NCBI GenBank assembly: GCA_001939145.1
Contig: LSRX01000822.1
Span: 100,425 to 164,424 of the forward strand
Source of the DNA: Symbiodinium microadriaticum
Taxonomy: Eukaryota; Sar; Dinophyceae; Suessiales; Symbiodiniaceae
Length of the DNA stretch: 64,000 bases
Reading direction: 5' to 3'
Shown here: positions 11,676 through 24,449 of the stretch, one piece after another
Position numbering within the stretch: the first letter of the stretch is position 1
How the letters are laid out: each line of letters starts with the position of its first letter
Translations under genes and position numbers: made by a program
Notes under the pieces: generated by a model
Databases searched by the model: none
What the model was told of the DNA's origin: nothing
Seen by the model: the letters and a program-made list of their open reading frames with translations, nothing else

Positions 11676-14600
11676 GCAATTGTAATCGTGATAGCGAGAC
11701 TGATGCTAACAATAATATCACACAGCAATAGTAATGCCAATGTAACTGGTACTTTGTAATAGTAGCCGTAGTGGCAGCATTAGCAAAAGTAGCACTAGTC
11801 ATGGTAGGTCCACGATTTACGCAAAACACGTGAGGATGTAACCGCCTGAAAAGAAAGGAGTAGAGGGCCTGGGCGAGGGAAGAGTGGGAAAAGAAGGTTC
11901 AAGGAGGAAAGATGAAGATGATGACGAGGAGAATGAGATGCATGCATGCTAATGCAAACCTTTGCGAATGAAGTCGGTGAGAAGGGGGGAGCTTAAGCTT
12001 TGACGAGCAAGAGGAGCATCGGAGTGGGACTGGAGCGAGATTTCCAATATCCAAGATCTTCTGGGCTAGGAGCTTACTTAAGCTCAAGCTCTGTAAGTGT
12101 ATTCTAGATTGTTAGCAGACATATATCTTGATCGCCGTCACCTGGGAAATTGAGTTGAGGGATGAGAAGAATACAAAATCTGGACTCCGAAGCCTCGGCG
12201 GCTGGTTTGCACCAGTCCTTGCATCATTGCAGATTGGCGCTGGAGCGGGGCTCGGCGGACTCGGTGCGCTGCTCCCCTAGTAAGTCAAGCCTCTGAGAAG
12301 CCCGGTCGGTGACCAATTCACTTGGTTCGGCGCATTTCGGCGCTGGCACATGCCCCTGTGGCTACAGAACTTACAGAACGATGCGGGTGCGATCATCTGG
12401 CTTGCTCCTTGATAAGTTGAGGCCATACCCAGACCTTCACGATCTCCACAACTTGAGAGCAGATGTGGCCCGGCTCAACTAACCAAAGAAATGGTTCGCG
12501 TCAAGAGTCTTCGGCGGATTTTGTGTCTTCAGTGTTGCCAGACATCCTCCGCTAAGGCTGCGCAGCTACCCTTCGGAGGAGGATTGGTGATTGACTCAGC
12601 TTCAAGTGTCTGGGAGAGCCAGTCCACTTCTGCCGCTTCGGTGACGGCTTAGCTGAGGCAGGCACGAGCTTCCTGACCTGAGTACCGGACAGGACACCAT
12701 ACCAATCCAGTGTTCTTGGCAAGTCCGGGGCTTGAGCCGGGAGACGCGTCATACCAGGACTGCAGACATAGCAGCCACAGCTACGCTTTCTTCTTGTTGG
12801 TCTTTGCTTGGGGCAGGCATGCTAGCTCACTGCATGTAAGGCTTCTGGTTCCATCCTGGTTGACCGTCGAAGATTGTTGATGCAATCGCCGGTGCGCGTG
12901 GAGCAGCAGGTGTGCAGCATTGTAAAGCCCGTGTGGGCGAGACAAGTAGGCCGCTTTGCGTTAGACTGACTCCTTCGACTTTTGGTGAACTGAAGTGCAG
13001 CCGCTGTTCCTGACCGTCTTTGACGCTTCAGCTCTTGCTTTGGGAAGGTGATCCGCTGTGTGAATGCAGAGGGGAGCGGGGGGCGTATCCGCGAGCATTT
13101 AAATCTCACCGCACGTCAGACAACTTGCTGCTGGGGTGCAGTCGAGTGACATGAAGACTTACCCCGGTGTTCTCACAGTGTTTCACAGATGTAGGCGGTT
13201 CCGGGCAGATCGCATGGCCAATGGTTTTTGGGCCGCGCAAGATTACGTTAGATTCATCAGATCATTAGATGGAGGCCCTACTAAGGGCTCGAGTAGTGCA
13301 GCACTCACCCAGCCCTACAGGCGATCTGTCCCGATGTCGTTTTGGCCGCCTCAAAACACCTGATGCAGAGCATCAGGTTTCAGAGCGCTTCCATCCCTGG
13401 ATGTAAGGGTCTGACTACGGTGTTTCTTCCGGTCAATTCCTTTTGGCAAGTTTTGTGACCAGTTACCGGTTAGATCGTTTGGAGCCGAGACTGGAAACGC
13501 TTGAGCAGACAAGGAGCAGTGTCAGATGTCCGGCTTCTTTGGACAGAAATGCTGATAGCGACCATATTTTGTCAAAAGTAATGAGCCTGTCTAAGTTTAT
13601 TTGCGGGCCCGAGTCTTGGGGAGAGGTTTAAACGGCTGATGACGAGTTGCTGACTGACCTGCTTGTCGTGACATGTAATGTCGCGCGGCTATGCCAAGCT
13701 AGCTTGAAGTGAGATAGATTTGCGTACATTTAGGTTCTTTGCTGGTGACACCGTCTCCAGACGGCACCATCGGCACCAGGGCGGCATGTGGCACAGCGTG
13801 GCACCACCATGGAGCTGGCGAAGCTTCCCCGTTGTGGTCCAGTGCAGGATGCAGAGCTGTTCAAGCCAACAGCACCTCTCCCTGTAGAATCTTGGAGAGA
13901 GGCACATCTGGATGTCGGAAGTGTTCCGTGTTGTTCTGGCCTCCATGCTTACGTATACGGCAATAAGACAGAAGTTTGAAAGTTGGAAAGTGCTTGTTCC
14001 ATGTCACGACGAACAAGCTGCAACGCCTGACACGCAACGACGACATCAATTGGGATTCTGCTTGAATCGATTCAGCCGTCATCTGATCTCCGAGGTTGTG
14101 TGGTTAGAGTTTGGAGAAACCGTGCAGAGTCCCGTTGTGAGAGCGCTTGTTGGGACATGTTTCTTGCAGGCGAAAAACCTGAGGAGTGCTTATCTGGACA
14201 AACGTGCGCCTCTGACGTCCCACTCCCGTGAAATTTCTTCTGTGGTGGTCCATAATTCAGTCGGTCTGGCAGGAAGACCATTGTCCTGTCGCACCCGGCG
14301 TGGAAGGCTTCAGTAAACCATGCAAAGTGACCAAAAGTCGGGAGCTGGGGCGTCGGCGATTTAGCACGTTCTGAAGTCAAAAGACACTTACATGAGTTCC
14401 GCGAGTCTGAAACCGAAAGCCATCCCACCTTAACCAATTATGTTTTTCTTGCTGGCGTGGCGAATGATGGCGAATGCAGGGTAGCCAGGACACTAGTTCT
14501 AGAGGTGGGAATGGCCGAATGGCCGTACATAATTGCTGCATGCCCTTGTACATGCTGGCACAGACGGGGCTGGTGTAGTCTTCCGCAAGGCTTGAGGCGA

Positions 14601-17600
14601 TCACCCTGGACAAAGGATGCCGTGAAGTGCCGCAAATATGATGTACATGTTCTAGGTTAAGTTTACGTGTTTCGGCAGTGCATGGTTCTTGTTCTTGTCT
14701 TTCGCCGCTTCCAGTGTCCAAGGGCCTCCCTCGTGCAGGGCAGCGCTGCCGAAGCCAAGGGTGCCGGATCCCTGCAGAGCCGTTTCAGCACCAGGTCAGC
14801 CGTGGTCAGCCCTGCCACACCAACGGGGTGACTTGTTTCTTGGTCGGGGTTCCCATCGAGAGGTTTCAGCAACAGGCCGCCCGAGGACAAGGAACACAAC
14901 TACTGCACTGCAAGTCATTTTGAATTCGTGAAGCAAACTTGAGTAAGTGCTACGGGACATGAAGGGCATCTCTACTCAGTTGCTGCAGCTTCGCCTGATG
15001 CGGTGACAGCGGGCCTTTCAGCCGAATGTGCTCGACGAACCCATGTGCTTCCTTCCGGCTACTCAGAGGTGGATGCCACAAGCTTGGCCGCCTTGGAGTC
15101 TGCCTGTATTTGAAGAAGTCCTTTCCTCCGCATTCAGTCACTTTAAGTCACTTTGGTCCAGGATGCCAAGCTTTCACCTTGAGCCTTTTGGTCCTTGTTG
15201 TTTTGTGTGCGGAGGGCCGATCGATTTCCAAAGATCACTTGGCTTCCATCGATTATTATTCAGCTACTGCAGCAATTGTCCGACAGAGAGGATTGCCGTG
15301 CAAAGAAAATCAAGTTCAAGGATGCTGATGATGCTGTAATGGTTGAGGCTGCAGCAGTGACTTCTGCCGAGCTTATAAGGCACAGTCACAGTCCCGCAAT
15401 GGTCGGATTCACGGACATCAGTATGAGGAGGAGTACAGATTGCAATCAGCTCAATGGAAGACTGTATCCGCCGACGACCGGCAAGGTTTGTCGAAACATG
15501 CGCAAACTGTGGCACACTGCAAAGATAAAACACGCTGCATTTGTTTGTCCCTTGGGCCCAAGCAAGGAGCTTTCTCGCACTGAGACAGCGTCCTCCCCCG
15601 CATCACATGCTCTCACGAGTCGAACGCGAGGTACTTCCCATCGACCTGGACAGTCAATACTGCAGCAAGCATGCACGTTGCAACTGTTTAGATTCCCGCA
15701 AATTGCATATTTGCACAGTGGGTGCCCGGCCCTGCGACTGTTGCGCTGAGAGTAGAGACAAACAGCTTTTGAGACCATGGCAAGCAGTCTGGGCCTCAGA
15801 AGCTCCGGACGCAAACCCGTGATGACTTTGTCGGGTCGAAGTGCTTTGCCGATGTAAGATGTGTAAAGCATATGCGAGAAAGACTAGGTTTTGTTCTATA
15901 TCTCGAGATGGCATTCGAAGGTTTATGCGCATTGGTCCGCTCATTTGGTTGAGCAAGTGCACAGCTACGTGTCCTTTTGCATCTTGCCACTGCCGCTAGT
16001 TTAGCCTCCGTGCGCTTGGAGCAAACTATCCAGTGAGCACGAGGTGAAGAGGTCCCTGCGGCGACTCCAGAGTGTGCTGCTTAGACAGGACGACGTTGGA
16101 GAAGCATGCTATGTCTTCACGTTCCCGGTGCGGTGCCGTCTACACTGTTCTACTTAATCGAATGCCAGGCCTCTCGAAACATGTCGCATGGCAGCTGAAG
16201 TGCTGCAGTCCCTAGCAGCGTCTTCACTGAGGGCCCTCGAGGGAGGAGAGGACCAGGCCAGTGTTGGACCGTGTCGTTTGGAAGCGTCGCTCGCTTCCGC
16301 CTTCTCAGCCGCAGGATAAGAAGGACAAACAACCTGGCGGCCTCGAGCCTAATCTGATCGCTGCCTTCCTACGTTCATAGCATGCTTTCGCGAAAGTGCC
16401 GTGGCCCAGCTTCAGGTCCGACCCTGCCTCGCGAACGCATTTCTACACACCAACATCTCGGACAGGCGGATGCCATTTGCGATCTTTGTGTTCGTGCCAA
16501 TGCTCCGGCCCGGCTGCAGGTCTTGGACTGGCGAGCACGGCCCTGAGCTGCAGGGGTTGACGCATGTCGAGGAAGACTCGGTGGAGAAGCGCAGATCACC
16601 GATGGCCACAATGCTGCGCAGGGCAACTACGGCTGGATCATGCCTATGGAACCTATTCGTCATCCCAAGGCCACCGTTCAGAAGTCTAGATTGCAGGAGG
16701 AGTAAGGGAGGATAAGGGAGGAAGTGTACGTCGATGCTCTGTCCTGGATGATCCTGGATGGCCAGTGACGGCTAGTCTTGAGCTGCTCGAGCTGCGGCTT
16801 TATGGGGATCATGCCCGTCCGAAGCATGACCCTACGGGATCCAACGACGGCATGCTAATGGCATATTGTTTGTGGCTGCAGTTGCTCCGCTGGCCCCTAT
16901 CATCCGACTTTCAAATGCTGAGACCTCATGTGGCTTGTCCGACTTGTGAGAGCATAACGGCATATTCCTGTTGCGACCGGATTGAAGAGGCAATACTTGC
17001 AAGCATGTAGAGTCAAGATTTCCATGTGCCCTTCTGGCCGAGACGCATTACACAATCCGCTTCGCAGGCTTCTATGAGGCAAGGGCGAATCTTCATCAGC
17101 CGGACTGACCTTGCCCGAAAACTCGGACAAGTGCGGTGTCCTTTCAGTCCAATCTGAGTGATCACTCCTTTTGAAAACGGTTTTGCGCTGCAGCCTCATC
17201 GCTAAATCTACCGGTATAGCCTGTGGTCCTGCAGTCCTGCAGCTGCAACTGCGATTGCGATCGGTGACCTTAGACACATGGCGCAAAGCCAAGGCCAATG
17301 CAAAAGATTTGATGCCCGGTACCTTCGTGCAGTTCCAGATCTTCGAGGACTGCCCATGCTTCTAACTCGCGAGAGCCTGCTGAAAGTCCTCAGCGCCGAA
17401 AGGCTGAATATGTGGCTTTTTTTCGTGGAGATCAGTTTCGCAGCCTGCTGGTACAGAAGTCCGTCGCATGTATTGCATGCTTCCATCGCGCCGTGTCACT
17501 TAAAGCACAAGAGCAGCCACCCTCAGGACGAGCAGGGCTTGGGAGCAGAGAAGTGTTACGTTTGGAAAGGCCTGTCAGCTGGGCTACAGTGAGCAGGAGT

Positions 17601-17751
17601 TCGCAGCGGATTGCTGGACCTTCCATCGCGATTTTAGTGTATTACCCAGAATATCCCCAATTTTTCTGCGGCTTCACTACGGGCTGGCCCCGAGTTTGGA
17701 AGAAGCTGCGAGACTGGATGCTGTTGAAAGCCACTTCCGACATGCCATCAG
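11676..17751. other. about 6 kb without a recognisable gene
   Basis: Short frames occur on both strands. Some patches look protein-like on the + strand (for example near 15415, EEEYRLQSAQWKTVSADD), but I cannot connect them into a gene or name a family. One clean hairpin lies at 13360-13380. Confidence 0.4.
13360..13380. other. 9-bp perfect hairpin
   Basis: ACCTGATGC-AGA-GCATCAGGT: a 9-bp stem with a 3-nt loop. No neighbouring gene gives it a role. Confidence 0.6.
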
Positions 17752-19024
17752 GCCCACCGAATTTCATGTTCTTCAAGGGCAAGGGAAAGGGCACCAGCCT
17801 TAGGGCGATTTCGGCTTTGCACTTGTATTGTCTCGGAATCGCAACTTCACTCTGAAAAGTTGTCGGCTGCTGTGGGCTGGATTCTGAACATCTTGGATTA
17901 GATGGTTCAAGGCTAAAGGGCATCTTCAGGGCTTTGCCGGTGACCTTGGGGCCTTCGCTCACCCGGCTGTGCCGATGGCAGCCTTGCACTCGCTATCCTC
18001 ACTGCTGCACTCCACGGGTTCCAAACACACCTTTCGCGATGCCCAGTGTGGCAGCATGCGCGGAAATACCGGTTTTGCTAGAATACAGCTCAGAAACCAG
18101 AGGGTGGACGGTGTTGTAGGAAGCCATGCCTGTGGACGAGAAATTACTGTAGTCCCTTCGATCGCAACAATCCAGCAATCGAGGCAAAGGGAAAAAGGGC
18201 GAGAAGGGGCAGGATGCCCAGCCTTTTCGCCTTGTCGATTCGGCTGCCCGAGAAGTGCACATTCCCCTGCTGTCGCTCTCAGGCCCAAAGGTGAAGGTGG
18301 AAAGCCCGGCGAGGAGAGGAAGGACGGAAAGCAAAGTGAGGCAGTGACGCACATCCTGCTCAAGATCCGTAGCTGCTAGCTGTGCTACCGTGAAATCAAG
18401 TCCGCCCAGCAGGCACCGCTGGGCAAGGGACCCTCCCAGGGAGGTGCCAACAAAGGCCCGCCGGCAGCACCGCAGCAGTTGACATCTACACAACGCGGAA
18501 AAGGCTTGTTGGAAATCGGAAACCTCATTTCCCGAGATCACAGCTGAAGGCGACTCCAAAGGCAAAGGTGGCAAGCCTGGTGGTCGAGGCTCTCCTTGCA
18601 TTTTTGAGACACGGCTATCCGTGTTCCAGATCGGTTCATGGTCATGCAAGTAGAGCCTGAGCTCACGAGTTGTGCCTTGTCTTGCCAGGGCCCGGAGGTC
18701 CACCCAGTGGCCCCGGCGGTGCAGGACGAGGACCTATGGCCTCAACGGCTTCTTACTGCAAACTCCGCATTCGCCGCTCCTGCAGAATAGCTATGTTGGA
18801 CTGCACTTGTAAGAGGAATACTAGTGATCTCAGGTGTAGAATTAGAACCGGTGCTTTGTAGCTTACCAGGAGTTGCCCGGCTGACTCTCACGAAATCAGA
18901 TCTGACTCGGTTCAGCTTTGACATCGGCCTGAGAAGGGAGCACTGGTTGTGGTCCCCACTCTTGGAAGGACCCGGAGGGCCAAAAGGCGACCGACCTAAA
19001 GGCGGCCGCAAGGGAAAAGGCCGG
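17752..19024 (+). CDS. Gly/Lys/Pro-rich low-complexity protein, six micro-exons
   Basis: Six short blocks join in frame: 17752-17790, 18184-18208, 18283-18308, 18550-18588, 18689-18724 and 18969-19024. Each is preceded by AG and followed by GC (five) or GA (one). The joined product is one low-complexity sequence rich in GKGK, GKGGKPG, GPGG and GRKGKG motifs, resembling RGG-type nucleic-acid-binding or collagen-like tracts. The frames match at every junction (mostly phase 1, splitting a Gly codon G|GC), which would be unlikely by chance. The start codon and any folded domain are not found. The exon at 17752 could extend upstream, since its frame is open back to 17412. Low complexity makes the chain less certain than a homology-based one. 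Confidence 0.5.
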
Positions 19025-19802
19025 GCCTTGTGCAAACTGAGCCCTTCTGCATAATACTAGTGACTGGGCTTGGTCGGTTCATGCTGCTGCTTGTTCACAC
19101 ATTGTCACGCAAGGTGATGACGGAAAGAGCGGTGGAGGTGCAGCGTGTGTAGTTCGTGTTGTATGTCGCGATCCCACTGATGACGGCCTGTTCACTTGTT
19201 CACCTTTTGGTCTTATTTACGACAACAGCTACTGGTTGTCTTAGCACGCCCTGCTACGGTCTCCGCTTGCAGCGGTTCGCAATGAATCACAAAGCACAGC
19301 TGCTTTCCTGCACACAGTCGCATACATCTTGGGCTTGACTGCATGCGTATGGCAGCCGCCCAGGGCTTGACACTGTGACGGCATTTCCGGCTGTCTCTAA
19401 TCGTTACTGAGCGCCAGTCTGCAGACATGATCTCCTGTTGACGTAGAGGTGGAAAGGTCCGTGTTGCGCTTAACTTGCCAGGCATGCGACCGCTTGGGAC
19501 TTACAGTTGCAGCGGCATGGAAAGGGATTCCCCACCGTGGCCTTGCTGGCATCGCACATCATGGGCATCGGCGGTCTTCGAGTTTGCCTTCCGTTTTAAT
19601 TTCTCATACGGAACCAAAAGGCAGATATCTCCAGATCGGAAGCGCAAGAAAAATGTAGAGCTCTCGAGAGCGCTTGCACTTTGAGTTGCACCCACCGCCC
19701 CCCTTCAGGTCAATGGGTGCCAACACCAAGGCTGAGTCTGCAGTGCACTGCAGCGTGTGATTCAGCTTTCTTCCCACAGACTTTCGCACGTCGTGCCTCA
19801 GA
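19025..19802. other. no gene; possible splice acceptor for the next gene
   Basis: Nothing is recognised except a pyrimidine-rich acceptor (CAGCTTTCTTCCCACAG, ending about 19780) some 22 bases before the ATG at 19803. It could serve trans-splicing of the spliced leader or cis-splicing. Confidence 0.4.
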
Positions 19803-20621
19803 ATGTTCTTCGCTTGCAAACACGGCTCGAGTAGAAGGAGATTTGTTTCAACTCCTCGCGTGCCCCTGTGGCCAATGACTCGGTGCCGTTCCGGCCTTTG
19901 CGTCAAATGCTTGGCCTTCGTTGTGGTCCTTGCGGCGGCAGCACTTTTACTGCCGCTGGTGCTGAAAACATCTGAGCCTGAAGTGGTTGATGAGGAAGGT
20001 AAGGGTGGCCCCGCACAGGGTCACCGTGGCACCTTACCTACTTTCAAGCTTGGGCCCGTCGAAAACCTGAAGCCTTTAACTTCAAGTGAGGAGAAGACGC
20101 TGGAACAGGGAAAGCTGGTCCTTCGCCAGGAGGAAGACCCCACTCGAGGCAAAGGGCTGGCCATTAGAGATATGGCCGCCACGCCAGACGATGTGATGGA
20201 AGAACTCTTGGATTTCTCCACTTATAAGAAGAAGGTCGCCATGTGCTCCAGCAGCATCGTGTATGGACGGAAGAAGCTCCGCGGGGGCAAGGAGCAGATC
20301 AAAGTCGAGATGTCCTCCACGATCATTCCAGGCTTCTCTTTCCATTGCTACTTCGACCACACTGCCGATCGGAAAGGACATTCCATGATATGGTCCTTGG
20401 ATTATGACCGACGCTCAGATGTGGACGACATCAAGGGAATGTGGTATGTGGAGCCACACCCGACAAAGGAGGGATGGTCGCGAGTGTATTACCAAATCGA
20501 CATGCGTCTCAGGTACAAGATCCCCGGAGTTCTCTACAGAGCTTTGTCGTCAAGCAGTCTCAGCAATGCCGTGTCCTGGGTGAAGGACTACAGTGAGAGG
20601 CGGGCTGCCAAGCATCGGTGA
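19803..20621 (+). CDS. membrane-anchored SRPBCC (COQ10/START-like) domain protein
   Basis: This is a 272-codon single-exon gene. Residues about 37-54 (CLAFVVVLAAAALLLPLVL region) form one transmembrane anchor. Residues 58-95 are a Lys/Glu/Gly linker. Residues about 105-260 look like an SRPBCC ligand-binding fold of the COQ10/polyketide-cyclase type: VMEELLDFSTYKKKV, then alternating strands (IKVEMSST, FSFHCYFDH, HSMIWSLDYD, GMWYVEPHP, WSRVYYQIDMRL) and a C-terminal helix (ALSSSSLSNAVSWVKDYS). The family binds hydrophobic ligands such as quinones or lipids; the ligand here is unknown. A second in-frame ATG at 19875 (Met25) lies closer to the membrane segment and may be the true start. The lack of introns contrasts with its neighbours and may indicate a retroposed copy. 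It lies between two groups of Gly-rich exons. Confidence 0.7.
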   Translation: MFFACKHGSSRRRFVSTPRVPLWPMTRCRSGLCVKCLAFVVVLAAAALLLPLVLKTSEPEVVDEEGKGGPAQGHRGTLPTFKLGPVENLKPLTSSEEKTLEQGKLVLRQEEDPTRGKGLAIRDMAATPDDVMEELLDFSTYKKKVAMCSSSIVYGRKKLRGGKEQIKVEMSSTIIPGFSFHCYFDHTADRKGHSMIWSLDYDRRSDVDDIKGMWYVEPHPTKEGWSRVYYQIDMRLRYKIPGVLYRALSSSSLSNAVSWVKDYSERRAAKHR

Positions 20622-20791
20622 TACTGAGCTAAAGACAGCTCATGCTTATCCAGAGTTTTAGCCGTGCCTCAGAGCGAATCGAAAGGAACTGCTGCCCCCC
20701 TCTCACACGGAACTGAAGCACTGTCTCATTGACAGCTTGAGCCCTCCAAGGGCTTTGGGCACACTCCCAAGACATCGAATCGCCGGTGCAG

Positions 20792-21120
20792 GGTGGCGGC
20801 CGCGGCCCAGGCTTTGGAGGACCTTTCAATGTTGTCGCAGTGCCGTTGTTCCGTGAATTCCTGGAAGGAACCAGGTTCGGAAGCTAAGCTCGTGCTCGGG
20901 ATGAACCCTAGAAAGCCGTGCGAGCCTGCACACTTGCCGTCGTCGCAGGAGAGTAAAAGTAGAAGTGTACAGTCTTAGCGCAGTAGTCCCGGCGACATCG
21001 TAGCCCCGTGTGACGAAGAAGGTCAGGTTCAGATGCCCTCATGTGCACATCTGAATACACGAGGACGCGGTGACGGAGGCAAAGGCCGTGGTGGCAAACC
21101 GCAAATGGGAGGAATCGGAG
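20792..21120 (+). CDS. further Gly-rich micro-exons (same gene or a tandem copy)
   Basis: Two more blocks of the same style lie at 20792-20816 (GGGRGPGFG) and 21064-21120 (RGDGGKGRGGKPQMGGIGG). Both follow AG and are followed by GA or GC. They join in frame with each other, and with the block ending at 19024 if a roughly 1.77-kb intron is allowed. That intron would contain the whole SRPBCC gene. The alternative is a second glycine-rich gene downstream. Confidence 0.4.
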
Positions 21121-23330
21121 GCCGGGCAGGAAGGGCCTTCAGGCTTGGCTTTTGGCAATGCTCGTGCCTGCAGGCGACCGCCCGGTTCCTGCTGCAGGTT
21201 CTCTGGGAGGCTATCAATGGGTGCCTAAGGTGTTCCGCGTTTGAATGGAATGCGCTCACCTGACACGATCTGGTATAGAAAACCATTTGCAGATGAAGTG
21301 CATACGCGCGGTTCGTTCGGAATGTCGTTGGCCAGCATGGAACAGGTACCCGGTTTTTGCTGCGTGCTGGCAGAGTTTGTAGCAACTGATATCTCAAGCA
21401 CTTCGCAACTTGTGAAGGTGCTCCTGGGGCACCAGCACAGCTTGAAGCTCAATACTTCGGCAGATCACACGGAAGCAATGGCTGGCCTCTTCCAACTTCT
21501 GTGCAGTTTGCCTGGTTCTCGTAGTGAGCGCTCACCTTGCCAAGGGCAAACCGGCCCAGCCAACAGATGCCTGCGAACCCGCAGCAACCGCAGGCAACGG
21601 TAGCACGCAACACTCCACGCTCCTTGTGTTGACTCAACGGATTGGCCTCTCGGGTTTAGATTTTCGCACTTTGCCGATCTCTGCAAGCTCCTGCAAGTGT
21701 GACTCCTTTAGAAGGGGATTTCTGACAACAGGGGTGAAGGTATTGCAACCAGGCGCATGAAGCGTGCCGGTCTTGAAGGTCCCCCAGCCACAGATTCAGC
21801 CACAGCTCGGCATGGGCGCGGCAGGCCTTGTGCCCAACAGAAACATGAAAACATGTGCTGCTTGCATGATCAGTCCAGCACGGACAACTGCATCACCGAG
21901 CATGGAGAAGCGCTTCACCGCGACCGTGCTTCTCACCAGTGTCATCAAATAGATCGAAGCAAGACCTGTTGGACATGCAAGGCCCTACATTGCGAGGTTT
22001 CGGTATCAGACACAAACCTCCCAGGACTTACACGGCCAGCAACGGCATGGACGTCACCTGTGCGGGTATTCGGTCCAATACTAGCAGCATTGAACTTGGA
22101 TACCATACATGCATCACTCAGATTCCCCAGCGGCAAAGACCCTTCATCAATTGGTATCGATCGCAGCCTGCGATCGAAACACTGCGGCTGCTCGCAAGGT
22201 GGCACAGGTTCGACAGGGCATGCAGAGTGAGCCTGCATGGAACCGGCATCGTTGAGTCGAGCTGTTGCCATACATGCAAGGAGGTGCATGGCTGTTCGTG
22301 GTGATGGCGTTCAGCGCTCTCCGACTTTCTTCGTTGGTGCCGAGACCTGCCTTCTGACAGACTGTGGCAGACTTGCCCGTGCATTGATCCGTAGTGAATC
22401 ATAGCGGGTCATGTTAAAGCATGTCGTATATCATCTTCTCTGTGACTGGCTGAGATACTCTTTTTGAGGAGAAGCAGAAACGAGACTTAGATGCCTTCCA
22501 GCGACGAGAGCAGCAACTGGCCGAAGCTTACCACAAGAACAAGCCTTTATGCTTCCTGCATGCACAGACCGAGGGAGAGAGGTCGGCAAGCCTTAAGGTA
22601 TGCTTGGCTTAGGTGGTACAGGTTGATTGCGCAAGGTCTGCAAGTTAGTCTCTTGTGGCATTTGCTGTTAAGTGATTCCTGCTGGACTGCGAGGTTTCAA
22701 TTCATGTGCCTTCCAGAAGACACATCCAGTCAAAGCGAAGTCTGGACACCGAGATGCAGATGCGACGTTAGTGTCCCCAATGGTTGCCGCTTGCACGCAC
22801 TGAGTGTGTCACCGGGGATCGCCGAATGCGCAAAGTTGAGTTGCGATTTGCACCCACTGCCTATAACAGCTTATATGCCTGACAGGCGTGATTGATGAGG
22901 CTAACCGCGATAGTGCCAATTCACAGGAGGGGTCTTCAACAGGTCCTGTCGGTGCAGGCGACAAAAATGTCTTTTGAAGCTCTTTACGTCTTACGTCGGG
23001 TAGTGCCTATGTACGAAGCATTGCCTGGCAACGAAATCTCCGTGACGAATCGCCTTTATTTCAAAAGTCTGGTGAGTCCATAAGTGGTAGGAAGGCTGGG
23101 CTAAGACTTAATGGCATGTTGGGACTGCGTGGGTACTTCAAAGGGGCACGGAAAGGGCTGAGCGATGTACGGTATTGCTTCCTGTGCATCGAGGCACCCG
23201 CAAAATCCCGCAAACCCCTGCCTCCCGGACCCAAACCCGGATCGGTGCCGATGCAGGCCAGGACTTGAAGTAGTAGATGAAGTTCACAGCAAGAGCAATG
23301 TCATTGGCACCAATATCGGCCGCAGTCGCA
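21121..23330. other. no supported gene
   Basis: Short frames only. A Pro/Gly/Gln patch near 21775-21840 (VPQPQIQPQLGMGAAG) could be another exon of the Gly-rich gene, but the frame connection is not shown. Confidence 0.35.
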
Positions 23331-23660
23331 GCATCAATAACAGCAGCAGCAGCCGCAGCAGTAGGAGCAGTAGCGGTAATTGTCGTTGTCGGCGCCGGCG
23401 GGATCGACGTCGCCGACCTCAAGGTGGTCGCAGTCGCAGACTATGTCGTCGTACGTAGTAGTTGTCGTCATCGTCATAGTAGCAGTAGTATCAGTAGAAG
23501 TAGCGGTAGAAAAGGGCAACAGCAGTGGCAGTGTCAGTAACAACAGTGTTTGTACCGTTTTGAATTTGTTGTTAATCACGATTACTATCACTATCTGTTT
23601 TTTTGCTACTATTACTAGCATTATTATTATTAGTAGTAGTAGTACATGGTGCCGGGAATC
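23331..23660. repeat. degenerate CAG/GTC/TAG trinucleotide region
   Basis: Imperfect triplet repeats (AGCAGC, GTCGTC, AGTAGT) are decayed enough to give varied open frames. TAG is on the + strand. Confidence 0.8.
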
Positions 23661-23679
23661 TAGAGCCACTAATGTTGTC

Positions 23680-23780
23680 GGTCATCTTGCTATGTTGGTC
23701 ATCTTGCCGCACTTGCCCCACTCGAAACCGGGGAGCGGGGGTGTGGTGCAGGTGGTAATCCTGGTCATCTTGCCCCATTG
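23680..23780. repeat. imperfect direct repeat with GGTCATCTTGCC core
   Basis: GGTCATCTTGC(C) occurs three times at about 23680, 23697 and 23762, with CACTTGCCCCA / CATTGGCCACA context. It is a short local duplication. Confidence 0.5.
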
Positions 23781-23852
23781 GCCACATTGCAACATTGCAT
23801 GTCAACTAGCATCCCTTAGTGGATCTAGATTCCCGGCTAGTAGCAGAAGCAG

Positions 23853-23861
23853 AAGTAGTAC

Positions 23862-23898
<37 letters not shown>

Positions 23899-23899
23899 C

Positions 23900-23977
<78 letters not shown>

Positions 23978-23978
23978 C

Positions 23979-24019
<41 letters not shown>

Positions 24020-24103
24020 CAGTAGCAGTAGCAGTAGCAGTAGCAGTAGCAGTAGTAGTAGCAGTAGCAGTAGCAGTAGCAGTAGCAGTAGCAGTAGCAG
24101 TAG
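23853..24103. repeat. TAG array then (AGTAGC)n, up to gap
   Basis: Nearly pure (TAG)n, interrupted twice by CAGTAG, passes into the hexanucleotide AGTAGC before the gap. Confidence 0.95.
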
Positions 24104-24449
24104 NNNNNNNNNNNNNNNNNNNNNNNNNNNNNNNNNNNNNNNNNNNNNNNNNNNNNNNNNNNNNNNNNNNNNNNNNNNNNNNNNNNNNNNNNNNNNNNNN
24201 NNNNNNNNNNNNNNNNNNNNNNNNNNNNNNNNNNNNNNNNNNNNNNNNNNNNNNNNNNNNNNNNNNNNNNNNNNNNNNNNNNNNNNNNNNNNNNNNNNNN
24301 NNNNNNNNNNNNNNNNNNNNNNNNNNNNNNNNNNNNNNNNNNNNNNNNNNNNNNNNNNNNNNNNNNNNNNNNNNNNNNNNNNNNNNNNNNNNNNNNNNNN
24401 NNNNNNNNNNNNNNNNNNNNNNNNNNNNNNNNNNNNNNNNNNNNNNNNN
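24104..24449. other. assembly gap (N)
   Basis: There are 346 Ns, beginning inside the AGTAGC array. Confidence 0.99.

Noticed and set aside
19762-19802. Pyrimidine tract + CAG as proof of spliced-leader addition
   Set aside because: It is a plausible acceptor, but without transcript ends it cannot be separated from a cis acceptor; kept only as a note.
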